DNA of 64,000 bases from Paranoxybacillus vitaminiphilus (GCF_003259935.1 NZ_QLMH01000010.1:1-64000), one strand, 5' to 3'; counted from the stretch's first letter, positions 1-8,081 are shown. Notes: generated from the sequence alone by a model not told the origin. A program made the numbers and translations.

Positions 1-158
1 TCGCAAGTTCTGCCCAACAAATTTCCGCTGGCACCCAAGAGTTAAGTGCGGCTGTTGAGGAACAAGTAAATACAGCCCGACATTTAGATACATCAGCGAA
101 CATACTTCAAAAAATGGCAAAAAGTTTTAGAGGGAGTTACAAAAAGATATATTGTTAA
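1..158 (+). CDS. Methyl-accepting chemotaxis protein, C-terminal end (partial)
   Basis: Only the last 51 codons are inside the window; the reading frame is open from base 3 to the TAA at 156-158. The residues read like the end of a chemoreceptor signalling domain: QQISAGTQELSAAVEEQ is the alternating Ser/Ala/Gln/Glu coiled-coil pattern of MCPs, followed by a short basic tail. The ligand-binding part lies upstream of the window. A strong hairpin follows 46 bases later. The family assignment is fairly safe although the fragment is short; nothing can be said about the ligand. Confidence 0.75.
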   Translation, partial: ASSAQQISAGTQELSAAVEEQVNTARHLDTSANILQKMAKSFRGSYKKIYC

Positions 159-204
159 ACAGTAGCGTCGCATAATCTGATAGACTTGTCCAACATTAAG
201 GTTT

Positions 205-260
205 CCTTATAATTAGGGATTTGGTCAGAACCTCCCTAATTATAAGGAGTTTTCGTTTTT
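205..260 (+). terminator. Intrinsic terminator of the chemoreceptor gene
   Basis: A perfect 15-bp inverted repeat (CCTTATAATTAGGGA, 205-219, and its complement at 233-247) is followed by a T-rich tract ending in GTTTTT. Confidence 0.85.
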
Positions 261-835
261 ATACCTAAAAACAATCCTGTACTTGAAGCCTTGCTATTCC
301 TCATTTCTTCCTTTCCCCTATTCCTCTCTAAAAAGCAAAATCAAGGAATTTATTTCACTGAACAAAGGTTTATTTAACATGTTCACCGATTCATCTCCCA
401 CCTCTAAACAACGTGTAGGTGGGAGAGGTTCATGAATTGCGTAGCAGGTATAAGGAAAACCGGTTTCAAAGTTCTAGATTCAATTGTTATAACCTCCCAA
501 TTGTTCCGCGCCGATCATTTTCCGTATTTAAAGTTACTACTTAAAAAGCTTGTATTGGATGGTTAAAACTAAACTTTAGTATTGGCAGCAACCAGTTGTG
601 ACTATAAACTGGTGCGGCTGATGTTATCAAAATAACTGTCTCCTTTCAAGGTCATAGGTCATTCCCCTATTCTTGAAAATGTCGAATTTTCAGTTCCGAC
701 AAATTTCAGGCTGTGCACAGGCACTAAATTCTCTTACTAATCAGAAAGCAGTATTTTCGTTCCACAATTACATATTATAGAATGTTTCAGACGACGAACC
801 GGTTTGTGACATCTAAAGCATACTGTTTGTTTCAT
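261..835. other. Intergenic region without a recognisable gene
   Basis: I see no ORF with a ribosome binding site and no recognisable protein similarity in either direction. The only structured item is the first copy of the TTTAA-linked hairpin repeat at 378-432, listed separately. It separates the chemoreceptor terminator from the 3' end of hemH. Confidence 0.5.
378..432 (+). repeat. TTTAA-linked hairpin repeat, copy A1
   Basis: This 55-bp element lies directly 3' of TTTAA (373-377). It starts CATGTTCACCGA, contains a hairpin with arms CCCACC (399-404) and GGTGGG (418-423), and ends GAGAGGTTCA. Near-identical units sit at 4899, 32059 and 61226 (minus), with a half copy at 43775. The small size, the constant 5' TTTAA and the internal palindrome suggest a non-autonomous derivative of an IS200/IS605-type transposon; that origin is inferred, since no transposase is present. 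Confidence 0.7.
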
Positions 836-1783
836 TTATATTGCCACCTTTTTCTGTTTACATATTTCATTGAGAACACTGTTTGCAAGAGAGCTAATAA
901 ACAAAGGATGTGTATTTGGCATAGGAGGTCTATAATATTTTGCATTTAATTGCTTAGTTAAGGCGAAACATTCATAATCATTATCATAAAGCACCTCTAA
1001 ATGGTCAGATACAAAACCAATTGGCGCATATATAAAAGATGTAAATCCACTTTTATGCAATTCTGCTGTCAAATCTAATACATCCGGCTCTAACCATGAT
1101 TCAGGTGTATTTCCCTTGCTCTGCCAAGCTATCGTATATTGAGCAAACCCCAATTCTCCAGCAATTAAATCAGCAGAATGCTGCAGCTGCGATGGATATG
1201 GATCATGATACTGAAGTATTTTTTCCGGAAGGCTGTGGGCAGAAAAAATAATCATTGTCTTTTCTTTTTCACTTACTGTCATTTGGCTAAGAATGTCGTT
1301 TATTTTCATCGTCCAGTATTCAATAAAACTCGGCTCATCGTACCAGCTGTTTATTGGGTAAATCATAGGACCGTTTATTTTTTGCGAATGCCCCATTGCT
1401 CTCTTATTATAAATTTCTATACTATAAGTAGAATAATGAGGCGCTAAAACAATACTTACCGCTTCGTTTATTCCGTTTTCCTTCATTTTTTCTACCGCGT
1501 CTTCGATAAATGGATGAATATGTTTTAATCCTAAATAAACTTCAAATTCAAAAATATCTTGAATCTCATTTAGATGCTTTTCCAGAAGATTCGCCTGCTT
1601 TAATGTTATTTCCGCTAAAGGAGAAACACCGCCAATATAGTCATACTTTTCTTTTAGCTCCGCTACCATTTCTTCTGATGGTGCTTTGCCGTTCCTAATA
1701 TGAGTATAGTAAGGAATTAAGTCCTCATCTTTGTAAGGGGTTCCGTAAGCCATTACTAATAAGCCCATTTTATGTTTTTTCAT
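836..1783 (-). CDS. hemH: Coproporphyrin/protoporphyrin ferrochelatase
   Basis: Inserts Fe2+ into the porphyrin ring late in haem synthesis, as a soluble monomer. The 315 residues match the usual Gram-positive length. Tyr13 (MAYG), His183 (SAHSLPEK) and Glu263 (SDHLEVLYD) stand where the Bacillus subtilis enzyme has its axial tyrosine, catalytic histidine and acidic partner. The ATG follows AAGAGGTG with normal spacing and overlaps the end of the upstream fur-like gene by 14 bases, so the two are translationally coupled. In Bacillus hemH normally sits in hemEHY; here it is alone behind a metal-type regulator, so this may be a second, separately controlled copy. Family certain; the paralogue status is inferred. 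Confidence 0.93.
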   Translation of the reverse strand: MKKHKMGLLVMAYGTPYKDEDLIPYYTHIRNGKAPSEEMVAELKEKYDYIGGVSPLAEITLKQANLLEKHLNEIQDIFEFEVYLGLKHIHPFIEDAVEKMKENGINEAVSIVLAPHYSTYSIEIYNKRAMGHSQKINGPMIYPINSWYDEPSFIEYWTMKINDILSQMTVSEKEKTMIIFSAHSLPEKILQYHDPYPSQLQHSADLIAGELGFAQYTIAWQSKGNTPESWLEPDVLDLTAELHKSGFTSFIYAPIGFVSDHLEVLYDNDYECFALTKQLNAKYYRPPMPNTHPLFISSLANSVLNEICKQKKVAI

Positions 1784-2126
1784 AACGTTTCACCTCTTGT
1801 TCAGCACAGTCATTACATATACCAAAAAATTGCAAATGATGTTTGTGAACTTTATATTTAGATATGGATTCAGCCAAAAATTCAACCTCTTTTATAACAG
1901 GATAATAAAAGTCCTTCATTTTACCACAAATTGTACATGTAACATGGTAATGTTCTTTTTCTGAATTCCACTCATATTTTGTTAATCCATTCTCGTAAGG
2001 AAGATCTTTAACTATTCCATGTTTTAGAAAAAGTTTTAAATTATTATAAATCGTGGCGAGACTAACTGTAGGTAATTTTACCTCTATTAATTTATACAGC
2101 TCTTCAGCTGTTTTCATTCCCATCAC
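1770..2126 (-). CDS. Fur/PerR-family metalloregulator, short at the N terminus
   Basis: A transcription regulator of the Fur superfamily, 118 residues where 135-150 is usual. The winged-helix part (TAEELYKLI..VSLATIYNNLKLF) and the C-terminal metal/dimerisation part with two Cys pairs (CTIC, CNDC) and the HKHH cluster are present. The first ~25 residues of the family are missing: in frame, a TGA lies two codons before the start. The ATG has no good Shine-Dalgarno, whereas an AAGGAG ~45 bases upstream leads into a 16-codon frame that stops, which suggests 5' damage or a small deletion. Promoter and a Fur/Per-box-like palindrome precede it. It overlaps hemH, its probable target. Whether it still binds DNA is unclear. 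Confidence 0.75.
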   Translation of the reverse strand: MMGMKTAEELYKLIEVKLPTVSLATIYNNLKLFLKHGIVKDLPYENGLTKYEWNSEKEHYHVTCTICGKMKDFYYPVIKEVEFLAESISKYKVHKHHLQFFGICNDCAEQEVKRYEKT

Positions 2127-2175
2127 TCAATGTGTAAAAAAGGAAATCCACCATTCTCTAAGACTAGCTCCTTTT

Positions 2176-2212
2176 TTATAATTAATTATAAATATTTTAT
2201 TATTAAAGTCAA
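2176..2212 (-). promoter_or_regulatory. Promoter with Fur/PerR-box-like palindrome upstream of fur-hemH
   Basis: On the minus strand TTGACT (2207-2212) and TATAAT (2185-2190) are 16 bp apart. Overlapping the -10 is the perfect palindrome TTATAATTAATTATAA (2176-2191). It is like the PerR box (TTATAAT-N-ATTATAA) but with two central bases instead of one. Autoregulation by the encoded Fur-type protein is inferred. Confidence 0.6.
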
Positions 2213-2662
2213 TATTAAATTATAATTATTTTAATTTATAAAAATCAGATAAAACATGTTTCACAAATTTACTCATAATTCGACTTATTATTTTATCCTG
2301 AAGATTGTTCCAAAAAACATGAATGATGGGAAAGTCCCGCTTTTTTCAGAAAACGAAAATACCGATAATCAAATTTAACATGGTTTTTAGATTGGCAGTC
2401 ATCTTGCTGCCATCTGCTCGAAAAATAAAAAAAGAGACATTACGAAAATCGCAATGCCTCTACCAATGGGAGACACCTTTCTAAATCTAACAAATGGTGC
2501 TATATCCTCATCTGTTATTTTGTTACCGACAGTTCCACAGCCGCGTCAAGAAACGAGCTTTTTGCGGGGATGCTCACTTTACTGAAAGGCCCTATACAAT
2601 TGGACTGTATTGGACTATGAGTTCAATGTAATAAGCCGGAAAACTCTTATCTGGTTGACACA
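2213..2662. other. Intergenic region, no gene seen
   Basis: AT-rich and without a credible ORF. A short hairpin-like stretch near 2325-2350 may end transcription from one side, but it is weak. Confidence 0.4.
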
Positions 2663-3271
2663 CTATTTTTCCGTTAATGAATGACTATATGTATTCCCCA
2701 GCTCATACGCTCGATTAAAGAGACTTGCGTAATGCTTTTTGACTTCATCTTCATTTTCGATATCTTCTGCTAATGTATTATACAGAAAGGCCACTTCAGA
2801 CTGAGAAATGCCTGTATAGCCAGCTAAACCAACATTCAAATAATGAGAAATCATCGTATCGAAATTTCTTTTTTTAAGGCTTTCTTCTGTCTCTCCAACA
2901 AGAGGAATCCACAATACCTTTTTGTGCGGAAGACGTGCTTCTCCATAAGCAAAACCATAGTTCCATGTCCGGTCTATATATCCTTTTACCATCGCCGGTA
3001 ATGAATACCACCATAGCGGGAAGATGAAGGCTAATCCATCGTTTCTTCTCAATCTTTCCATTTCTGCATGAACACGCGGAGAATACGTTTTATTAGGGTT
3101 ATCCCAATCAGGTTCATCTTGTTCGTAAACAAGCGGATTAAATTCCTCACCATACAAATCCAAAACTTCAACTTCATGGCCAGCATCTTTTAGTCCTTGG
3201 ACAAAACGTTCGGCAATTGCAAAAGTAAGAGACTTTCTTCTAGGATGTGAGACAATCGTTAGCACTTTCAT
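2663..3271 (-). CDS. NAD(P)H-dependent flavin oxidoreductase (flavodoxin-like fold, YwrO/MdaB type)
   Basis: A 202-residue flavodoxin-fold reductase expected to bind FMN or FAD and reduce quinones or similar compounds in the cytosol. It opens with MKVLTIVSHPRRKSL, the flavin-phosphate loop of this group, and carries FIFPLWWYSLPAMVKGYIDR, the typical NQO-family loop near the isoalloxazine ring. The start at 3271 is chosen because AGGAG lies 9 bases upstream; a longer frame to 3373 has no such signal and adds 34 residues unlike the family. It is a single gene between the tauE terminator and an empty region. The substrate cannot be read from sequence. Confidence 0.85.
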   Translation of the reverse strand: MKVLTIVSHPRRKSLTFAIAERFVQGLKDAGHEVEVLDLYGEEFNPLVYEQDEPDWDNPNKTYSPRVHAEMERLRRNDGLAFIFPLWWYSLPAMVKGYIDRTWNYGFAYGEARLPHKKVLWIPLVGETEESLKKRNFDTMISHYLNVGLAGYTGISQSEVAFLYNTLAEDIENEDEVKKHYASLFNRAYELGNTYSHSLTEK

Positions 3272-3461
3272 ATAATCAACTCCTAAACAAATTTTTCGGT
3301 TAACTATCTTGAAATGTACCATTATCTCCCTTCGTAAGCAAACGATAAGATTCTTGCTTATATTGCGTATCAAAGGGTTTAAATATTCGATTTTTAATTT
3401 AACTTACTATTTAATTAGCTAACGTAAATTTGAAGCGGGATACTTCTTTCGAAATCACGTT

Positions 3462-3505
3462 AAAAAAGGGCAAGCCTCTAACATGAAGAGTGCATTGCCC
3501 TTTGT
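3462..3505 (-). terminator. Intrinsic terminator after tauE-like gene
   Basis: Arms AAGGGCAA and TTGCCCTT enclose an ~18-base loop, with a run of T on the minus strand (AAAAAA at 3463-3468 on plus). Confidence 0.75.
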
Positions 3506-3551
3506 AGCATTAATCATTTTCTTTTCTAGTGTAGAATTCAGAATGAGTCTA

Positions 3552-4436
3552 TTACGAGGATATCTCATTAGATAATTGTGTTTTTCGGTGATTTCGAATC
3601 GCCCACCATAAAGAGACACTCCATCCGAATAAGATTGCTACATATACGGATGTATGCAAATCTTCAGAAATCCCCCAAGAATGTAACAATGTACGCACAT
3701 TAGTTAAAATAATGAGTCCCCCAACGAGAACACCAAGTAAATGGGATGGCATAATTTTAACGATCCATGCGGCAATCGGTGCGGCCACTAATCCTCCCAG
3801 CATCAGCGTTCCGACCCAAAACCAGTTGACTTCTTCCCAGCCTAATGAAATAAAGAATCCAAGCGTAGCAGAAACAGCAACAGCGAACTCGGCAGTATCT
3901 ACTGTACCAATCACTTTACGTGTTTCAATTCCTCTTTTTGCAAGAAGAATCGGGGTCGTAATAGGTCCCCATCCTCCTCCGCCGGTCGAATCAAGAAAGC
4001 CTGCTAGTAAACCTAATGGAATGAGCTGTTTGTTTGGCAGCTTTTTATGGTTTGTCTGTTCTTGTGGTGAACGAAGGAAGAGAAAGCGATACATGATATA
4101 AAAACCAAGCACTAAAAGAAAAAGTGAAACATATGGCTTAATAAGGTCGCCAGGAAGATTGCTTAAAAAACATGCTCCAAAAAACGCCCCGATGGAACCG
4201 GGAAGAATGAGTCTTAACATCATCTGACGGTCAACATTTCCAAACTTCAAATGAGATACACCGGAAGCTGCTGTTGTCACGACTTCTGCTAAATGAACAG
4301 AGGCCGAAGCTACTGCTGGTGCAATGCCAAAGGTAAGTAACAATGTCGTCGAAGTCACCCCATAAGCCATCCCAAGCGATCCATCAATCAGTTGAGCAAC
4401 AAATCCAATGATTACAAAAACAATCAACTTTTTCAT
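3552..4436 (-). CDS. TauE/SafE-family sulfite/organosulfonate exporter
   Basis: An integral membrane protein of 294 residues with about eight hydrophobic segments, arranged as two halves each carrying the Gly-rich signature of the family (DGSLGMAYGVTSTT near residue 20, STGGGGWGPITTP near 150). TauE/SafE proteins move sulfite, sulfoacetate or related anions across the cytoplasmic membrane. The ATG follows GGAGGTG at ideal distance. The gene stands alone, behind a promoter, a terminator-like hairpin and an 11-codon ORF (listed separately), so leader-based control is possible. Family assignment is secure; the ion transported is not known. Confidence 0.88.
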   Translation of the reverse strand: MKKLIVFVIIGFVAQLIDGSLGMAYGVTSTTLLLTFGIAPAVASASVHLAEVVTTAASGVSHLKFGNVDRQMMLRLILPGSIGAFFGACFLSNLPGDLIKPYVSLFLLVLGFYIMYRFLFLRSPQEQTNHKKLPNKQLIPLGLLAGFLDSTGGGGWGPITTPILLAKRGIETRKVIGTVDTAEFAVAVSATLGFFISLGWEEVNWFWVGTLMLGGLVAAPIAAWIVKIMPSHLLGVLVGGLIILTNVRTLLHSWGISEDLHTSVYVAILFGWSVSLWWAIRNHRKTQLSNEISS

Positions 4437-4538
4437 GTTTTCAACACCTCCAATGTCATTTTATTTTTTTGTAATGAATGAACTAGAAGGAATTCATAAA
4501 TAACATCTAAACGTACAAAGTATTTTGAGATGTGTCAT

Positions 4539-4574
4539 CTAAAGCCCACGCTTCTCAAAAGCGATATAATTCAT
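4539..4574 (-). CDS. Possible 11-residue leader peptide upstream of tauE-like gene
   Basis: A tiny ORF, MNYIAFEKRGL then TAG, directly behind a perfect AAAGGAGG and a 6-base spacer. It begins 17 bases after the U tract of the hairpin at 4591-4630 and ends 102 bases before the tauE-like start. The ribosome binding site is better than that of many real genes in the window, which argues for translation. It could be a leader peptide or the relic of a deleted gene. No conservation check was possible. Confidence 0.4.
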   Translation of the reverse strand: MNYIAFEKRGL

Positions 4575-4590
4575 GTTTCCTCCTTTCATT

Positions 4591-4630
4591 AAAAAAAGCA
4601 CTGATTCGTTAGCATGTAACGACTCAGTGC
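4591..4630 (-). terminator. Terminator or attenuator hairpin in the tauE leader
   Basis: Arms of 14 bases with a single mismatch (4598-4611 and 4617-4630) with loop GCATG are followed on the minus strand by seven T residues (4591-4597). It lies between a promoter-like sequence at 4695-4721 and the leader ORF, so it would cut short the tauE transcript unless antiterminated. It could instead end the broken merR gene. Confidence 0.7.
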
Positions 4631-4694
4631 CTTCAGTTTGTCTGATCAGCATCTGGATATTCGAATTTTTTGAATAATTTTATCAACTTCTACA

Positions 4695-4721
4695 TTAATA
4701 TTAACTAATCCTATTTGTCAA
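4695..4721 (-). promoter_or_regulatory. Promoter-like sequence upstream of the tauE leader
   Basis: Minus-strand TTGACA (4716-4721) is followed by TATTAA (4695-4700) at a short 15-bp spacing. The -35 is perfect and the -10 imperfect. Confidence 0.4.
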
Positions 4722-4792
4722 GTAGGTTTTAAAAATAAAAAACAGCCTTCTATGAGTAGTTTGCTTTTGCTATCGATTTTTACGACCATTAT

Positions 4793-4898
4793 TCATTCTC
4801 ATGACGATCACAGTAAATGTGCATCGCTTCATTTTGATCAAAGTTAGGGTGAGCGAGAATGCTTTTGATTTCTTGCAAACTAAATCCCATTTCTTTAA
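4793..4898 (-). pseudogene. MerR-family regulator fragment, interrupted by a hairpin repeat
   Basis: On the minus strand, 33 in-frame codons read KEMGFSLQEIKSIL then AHPNFDQNEA and end at TAA. This is the second half of a MerR DNA-binding domain plus the start of its linker (family pattern LGFSLxEIKxIL, then xPxFD). The frame runs backwards straight into hairpin repeat A2 (4899-4954), so the N-terminal helix-turn-helix half is lost. The protein cannot be functional. The C-terminal effector domain of a TipA-like regulator is also absent. Confidence 0.65.
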
Positions 4899-4954
4899 CA
4901 TGTTCACCGAGAAGTTTCCCACCTCTAAGCAAAGTGTAGGGGGAGAGAGGTTCA
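4899..4954 (+). repeat. TTTAA-linked hairpin repeat, copy A2, inside the merR remnant
   Basis: A 56-bp element after TTTAA (4894-4898): it starts CATGTTCACCGAGAAG, carries CCCACCTCT and a slightly degraded right arm (TAGGGGGAGAGAGG), and ends GGTTCA. It sits exactly at the break in the merR reading frame, direct evidence that the unit is or was mobile. Confidence 0.75.
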
Positions 4955-5088
4955 TTGATGAGGACTTGCGGAGTTTGAAAAAAGTATTGAAAAACTTAAA
5001 ACAATGAAAGCCCTTCCTCTCTTCCATCCTTGCAGTTCCGAGACCGCGCCAGTGTGATTTCAGCTTTTCAATACTTCCTGTTCAACAG

Positions 5089-5124
5089 AAAAGGTGATGC
5101 CACCAAAGCAGCATCACCTTTTGT
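5089..5124 (-). terminator. Intrinsic terminator after the cold-shock gene
   Basis: An inverted repeat with arms AAGGTGATGC and GCATCACCTT is followed by TTTT on the minus strand, 20 bases after the cold-shock stop codon. Confidence 0.8.
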
Positions 5125-5143
5125 GTTCAGCAATTACTCTGTT

Positions 5144-5344
5144 TTAGCTTTTTCGTACGTTGATTGCTTGAGGACCGCGGCTGCCTTCGACAATATCTAA
5201 AGTCACTGTTTGTCCCTCTTCTAACGTTTTAAATCCTTCGCCTTGTATTGCCGAAAAATGAACAAATACATCATTGCCTCCATCCACTTCAATAAATCCA
5301 AATCCTTTTTCTGAATTAAACCATTTTACTTTACCAGTATTCAT
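5144..5344 (-). CDS. Cold-shock protein (CspA/CspB family RNA chaperone)
   Basis: A complete 66-residue cold-shock domain with RNP1 KGFGFIEV (residues 13-20) and RNP2 VFVHFSAI (26-33), the single-stranded RNA/DNA-binding motifs. It melts secondary structure in mRNA in the cytosol. The ATG follows TAGGAGG. About 150 bases of upstream sequence show no other gene and would fit the long structured 5' UTR typical of csp genes. Length and motifs are standard; it cannot be assigned to cspB, cspC or cspD from one copy. Confidence 0.95.
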   Translation of the reverse strand: MNTGKVKWFNSEKGFGFIEVDGGNDVFVHFSAIQGEGFKTLEEGQTVTLDIVEGSRGPQAINVRKS

Positions 5345-5556
5345 GTAAGTTCCTCCTAAAAATGAAAAATATTTACCATTGTTCCATTACTTCATTATTC
5401 AAAATTAAAAAGCCGCACACTCATGAACTGCAGGCCTTATAAGATCGCCTACACTTCAAATGAGGTACGACTTATAGCGGATCCATGATATAACGAACTA
5501 AATGGTATTTATATTATCATAACCAATAAAAAATGAAAAGTCAAGAATAATTGTGA

Positions 5557-6291
5557 TTAAATTGATAGCTTGTTTTGATAAGTTTGCTCGATAAAATTTG
5601 CTTTATAAAAGGCTCGATAATTCAATATACAAACAATCATCGATGAGATTGACGCAACGACAAGGAGTGTAAAAACAATAAATATTTGATATTTAACAGC
5701 CGCTATAGGTTCTGCACCAGCTAATATCATTCCCGTCATCGTGCCAGGAATTTGTACAAGTCCCATTGTTTTTAATGTATCAATAGTTGGGATCATCGCG
5801 ATTTTGATCGCATTTCTTTTTATTTCTTTTTCATCCTTGCCTTCTTGTTTTTTCATCGACTCTAATACCACTCCAGAAGCGACCATTGCCGTTCCGGAAA
5901 ACATCCCCGCAACCGGTATAATATATTGCGCTTGAAACGGGATAACATGAAATATAAGCCACAAACATATGGATGAGCTTACAGATACCGTTATCCCTAA
6001 AAACACGAACCAAAATGTCCGTTTGAACTCGATTCCTCTTTTAGAGACGCTCATAGAAGCAGCGACTACCATGATCAACACATAACCTAAAATAACGTAC
6101 TATCGCTCAAAAGAAAAAATATAGGAAATAAAATAACCTAACAATAATAACTGGACAAACCCTCTTAATGACGACCAAAGGATGTCTTTTTCTAATTTTA
6201 ATGTTTGTTTATACGAAACGAAAATCGGCACAAAAATGAACAACAATATCGCCAATAGTGCAGTATTATGAATTTCCTGCAAATGAAACAC
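5557..6291 (-). pseudogene. fetB: FetB/YjkA-type permease (UPF0014) with an in-frame amber codon
   Basis: Two consecutive parts of one membrane protein share one frame and are split by TAG at 6100-6102: codons 1-63 (MFHLQEIHN...YIFSFER) and the rest (YVILGYVLIM...NKLSI). Together they give 244 codons, close to the family length of ~250, with several hydrophobic segments and the TxxGxMTGMILAGAEP stretch typical of FetB. FetB pairs with the ATPase FetA to export iron; no ATPase gene is next to it. The start follows a good AGGAAGGGTG. A single-base change explains the break; a sequencing error or readthrough cannot be excluded. Confidence 0.75.
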
Positions 6292-6496
6292 CCTTCCTTT
6301 TCAGAACTTTTTAAGGAAAAAATACAACATTGACAAGAAACATGACTATACATCGCTTATGTTTTAATGAAAATGAACGTCTAATAAATTAACTTTTTCT
6401 ATATTTCTTTAGCAAATCCTACATTTCTTTGTATCATCTGATTGTGAAAAACGATGAAAGTTCTGTTCCATTGCCCTTGTATATAGGAACACAAAT

Positions 6497-6531
6497 AAAA
6501 AGAGACTATCTCATACGAGACAGTCTCATAA
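6497..6531 (-). terminator. Intrinsic terminator of adhT
   Basis: Arms GAGACTGTCTC and GAGATAGTCTC (minus strand) with loop GTAT are followed by TTTTT. It lies 44 bases past the adhT stop. Confidence 0.8.
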
Positions 6532-6574
6532 CATCGCTATTCACTGTTGATGCGGAAAAATGGTATTCAATCTT

Positions 6575-7594
6575 TTATTTATCTTCTAATGTTAAAACGA
6601 CACGGCCGTTGATTTGACCTTTTAACATTCTGTCAAATACTTCATTAATTTTTTCAAGAGGCTGCACTTCAATAATCGTTTTTACTTTACCTTCTGCTGC
6701 GAATTGAAGCGCTTCTTGTAAATCTTTTCGTGTACCGACAATGGAACCGATAATTTTAATTCCGTTTAATACGGTATCAAAAATCGGAATCGGCATTTCT
6801 TCCGGCGGCAAGCCGACAAGAACGCACGCTCCGCCTCGGCGAATCGATTTGTATGCAGATTGAAAAGCTGGTTTCGATACAGCTGTTACAACCGCTGCGT
6901 GTACCCCGCCAACTTTATCTTTCATAAATTGTGCTGCATCTTCTTTCATAGGGTTCACAACAAGGTCGGCACCAAGCTCTTTTGCAAGTTCAAGCTTCTC
7001 GTCACCTAAATCAACCGCAACGACATTAAGCCCCATCGCTTTCGCATATTGCACGGCAACGTGTCCAAGGCCGCCGATACCATAAATCGCTACCCATTCT
7101 CCTGGTTTTGCCCCTGTTACTTTTAAAGCTTTATATGTTGTAACTCCGGCGCAGAAAATAGGCGCCGCTTCTTCAAACGATAAGTTATCAGGAATTTTAA
7201 CAACATAGTCCGCAGCAGCTCTGCAGTATTCTGCATATCCCCCATCGACTGAGTAACCTGCATTTTGCTGCTGTTCACATAATGTCTCTTGTCCGCTTAA
7301 ACAATATTCACAATGGCCGCAGGCAGAATACAGCCAAGGAATACCAACTCGATCGCCCACTTTTAAATGGGTTACACCCGGACCTACTTCTTCAACAATT
7401 CCAACCCCTTCATGTCCAGGGATTAAAGGAAGTTTTGGTTTGACCGGCCAATCGCCGTGCGCGGCATGCAAGTCAGTATGGCAAACACCGCATGCTTTAA
7501 TGCGGACTAATACTTCGCCATATGAGATGGTTGGCTTCTCCACTTCTTTTATTTTTAATGGATCCTTAAATTGCTCAACTACTGCAGCTTTCAT
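6575..7594 (-). CDS. adhT: Zinc-dependent alcohol dehydrogenase AdhT
   Basis: A medium-chain NAD-dependent alcohol dehydrogenase of 339 residues that interconverts primary alcohols and aldehydes. Catalytic zinc ligands are visible in CGVCHTD (Cys38) and PGHEGVG (His61), with the third Cys in FCAGVT (~148). Structural zinc cysteines are in [16 protein letters not shown] (~92-106), and the Rossmann motif is GIGGLG (~172). From memory the sequence is close to identical to the thermostable G. stearothermophilus enzyme, which gives a hint to the host lineage. Monocistronic: GGGAGGGA precedes the ATG and its own terminator follows. Confidence 0.95.
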   Translation of the reverse strand: MKAAVVEQFKDPLKIKEVEKPTISYGEVLVRIKACGVCHTDLHAAHGDWPVKPKLPLIPGHEGVGIVEEVGPGVTHLKVGDRVGIPWLYSACGHCEYCLSGQETLCEQQQNAGYSVDGGYAEYCRAAADYVVKIPDNLSFEEAAPIFCAGVTTYKALKVTGAKPGEWVAIYGIGGLGHVAVQYAKAMGLNVVAVDLGDEKLELAKELGADLVVNPMKEDAAQFMKDKVGGVHAAVVTAVSKPAFQSAYKSIRRGGACVLVGLPPEEMPIPIFDTVLNGIKIIGSIVGTRKDLQEALQFAAEGKVKTIIEVQPLEKINEVFDRMLKGQINGRVVLTLEDK

Positions 7595-7891
7595 ATCTGT
7601 TCCCTCCCATGTACTTAAAAAAGGAATCCTTTCGTAAAATATTATATGCTATTCTATTTTGTTATATAAAGCCGCAGTAGAACAAATTCAAAAAGTTGTC
7701 GAGAAGATTTGTCTAAAATGTTAACATTTACAATAATTCTTGACAACAAAAGCCCCGTTTTCGCTATTTTTATGGTATTGAATTGGTAATTGCTTCAACA
7801 GCTATGACAAGTAAACTCAATATAACAGTTATGAAAGCAGAGTTAAACAATATTTTTCTAATAAATAAAAAATGATTTTAGATTCAGCTTT
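7595..7891. other. Intergenic region upstream of adhT, no gene seen
   Basis: AT-rich with no credible ORF. It must contain the adhT promoter, which I could not place with confidence. Confidence 0.4.
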
Positions 7892-8075
7892 TTATTTATC
7901 CGGATATAATAAATAAAAGAAAACGCCTAAAACCATCGGAGCTAAACCAAGGATGGCAAACCCAATTCTTCAACCAACTTCTTCCAGTCAAATATCCAAA
8001 AATAAAGAATCATAAAATGAACTACCATCAACGGAAATGTTAAGATGTGCGATATTTTGCAGAGCAAAAGTATCC
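7892..8075 (-). pseudogene. Remnant of a small membrane protein
   Basis: Directly after the acetyltransferase stop, the minus strand reads about 35 hydrophobic codons (ILTFPLMVVHFMILYFWIFD) to a stop. The neighbouring frame then continues as GLAPMVLGVFFYLLYPDK and a stop. The two halves look like one membrane protein with a frameshift and no start. I do not recognise the family. It may be no more than a chance hydrophobic AT-rich stretch. Confidence 0.3.
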
Positions 8076-8081
8076 CCGCTT

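Noticed and set aside
2320-2350. Hairpin GGAAAGTCCCGCTTTTTT as a terminator
   Set aside because: The stem is only four to five bases long and belongs to no gene nearby.
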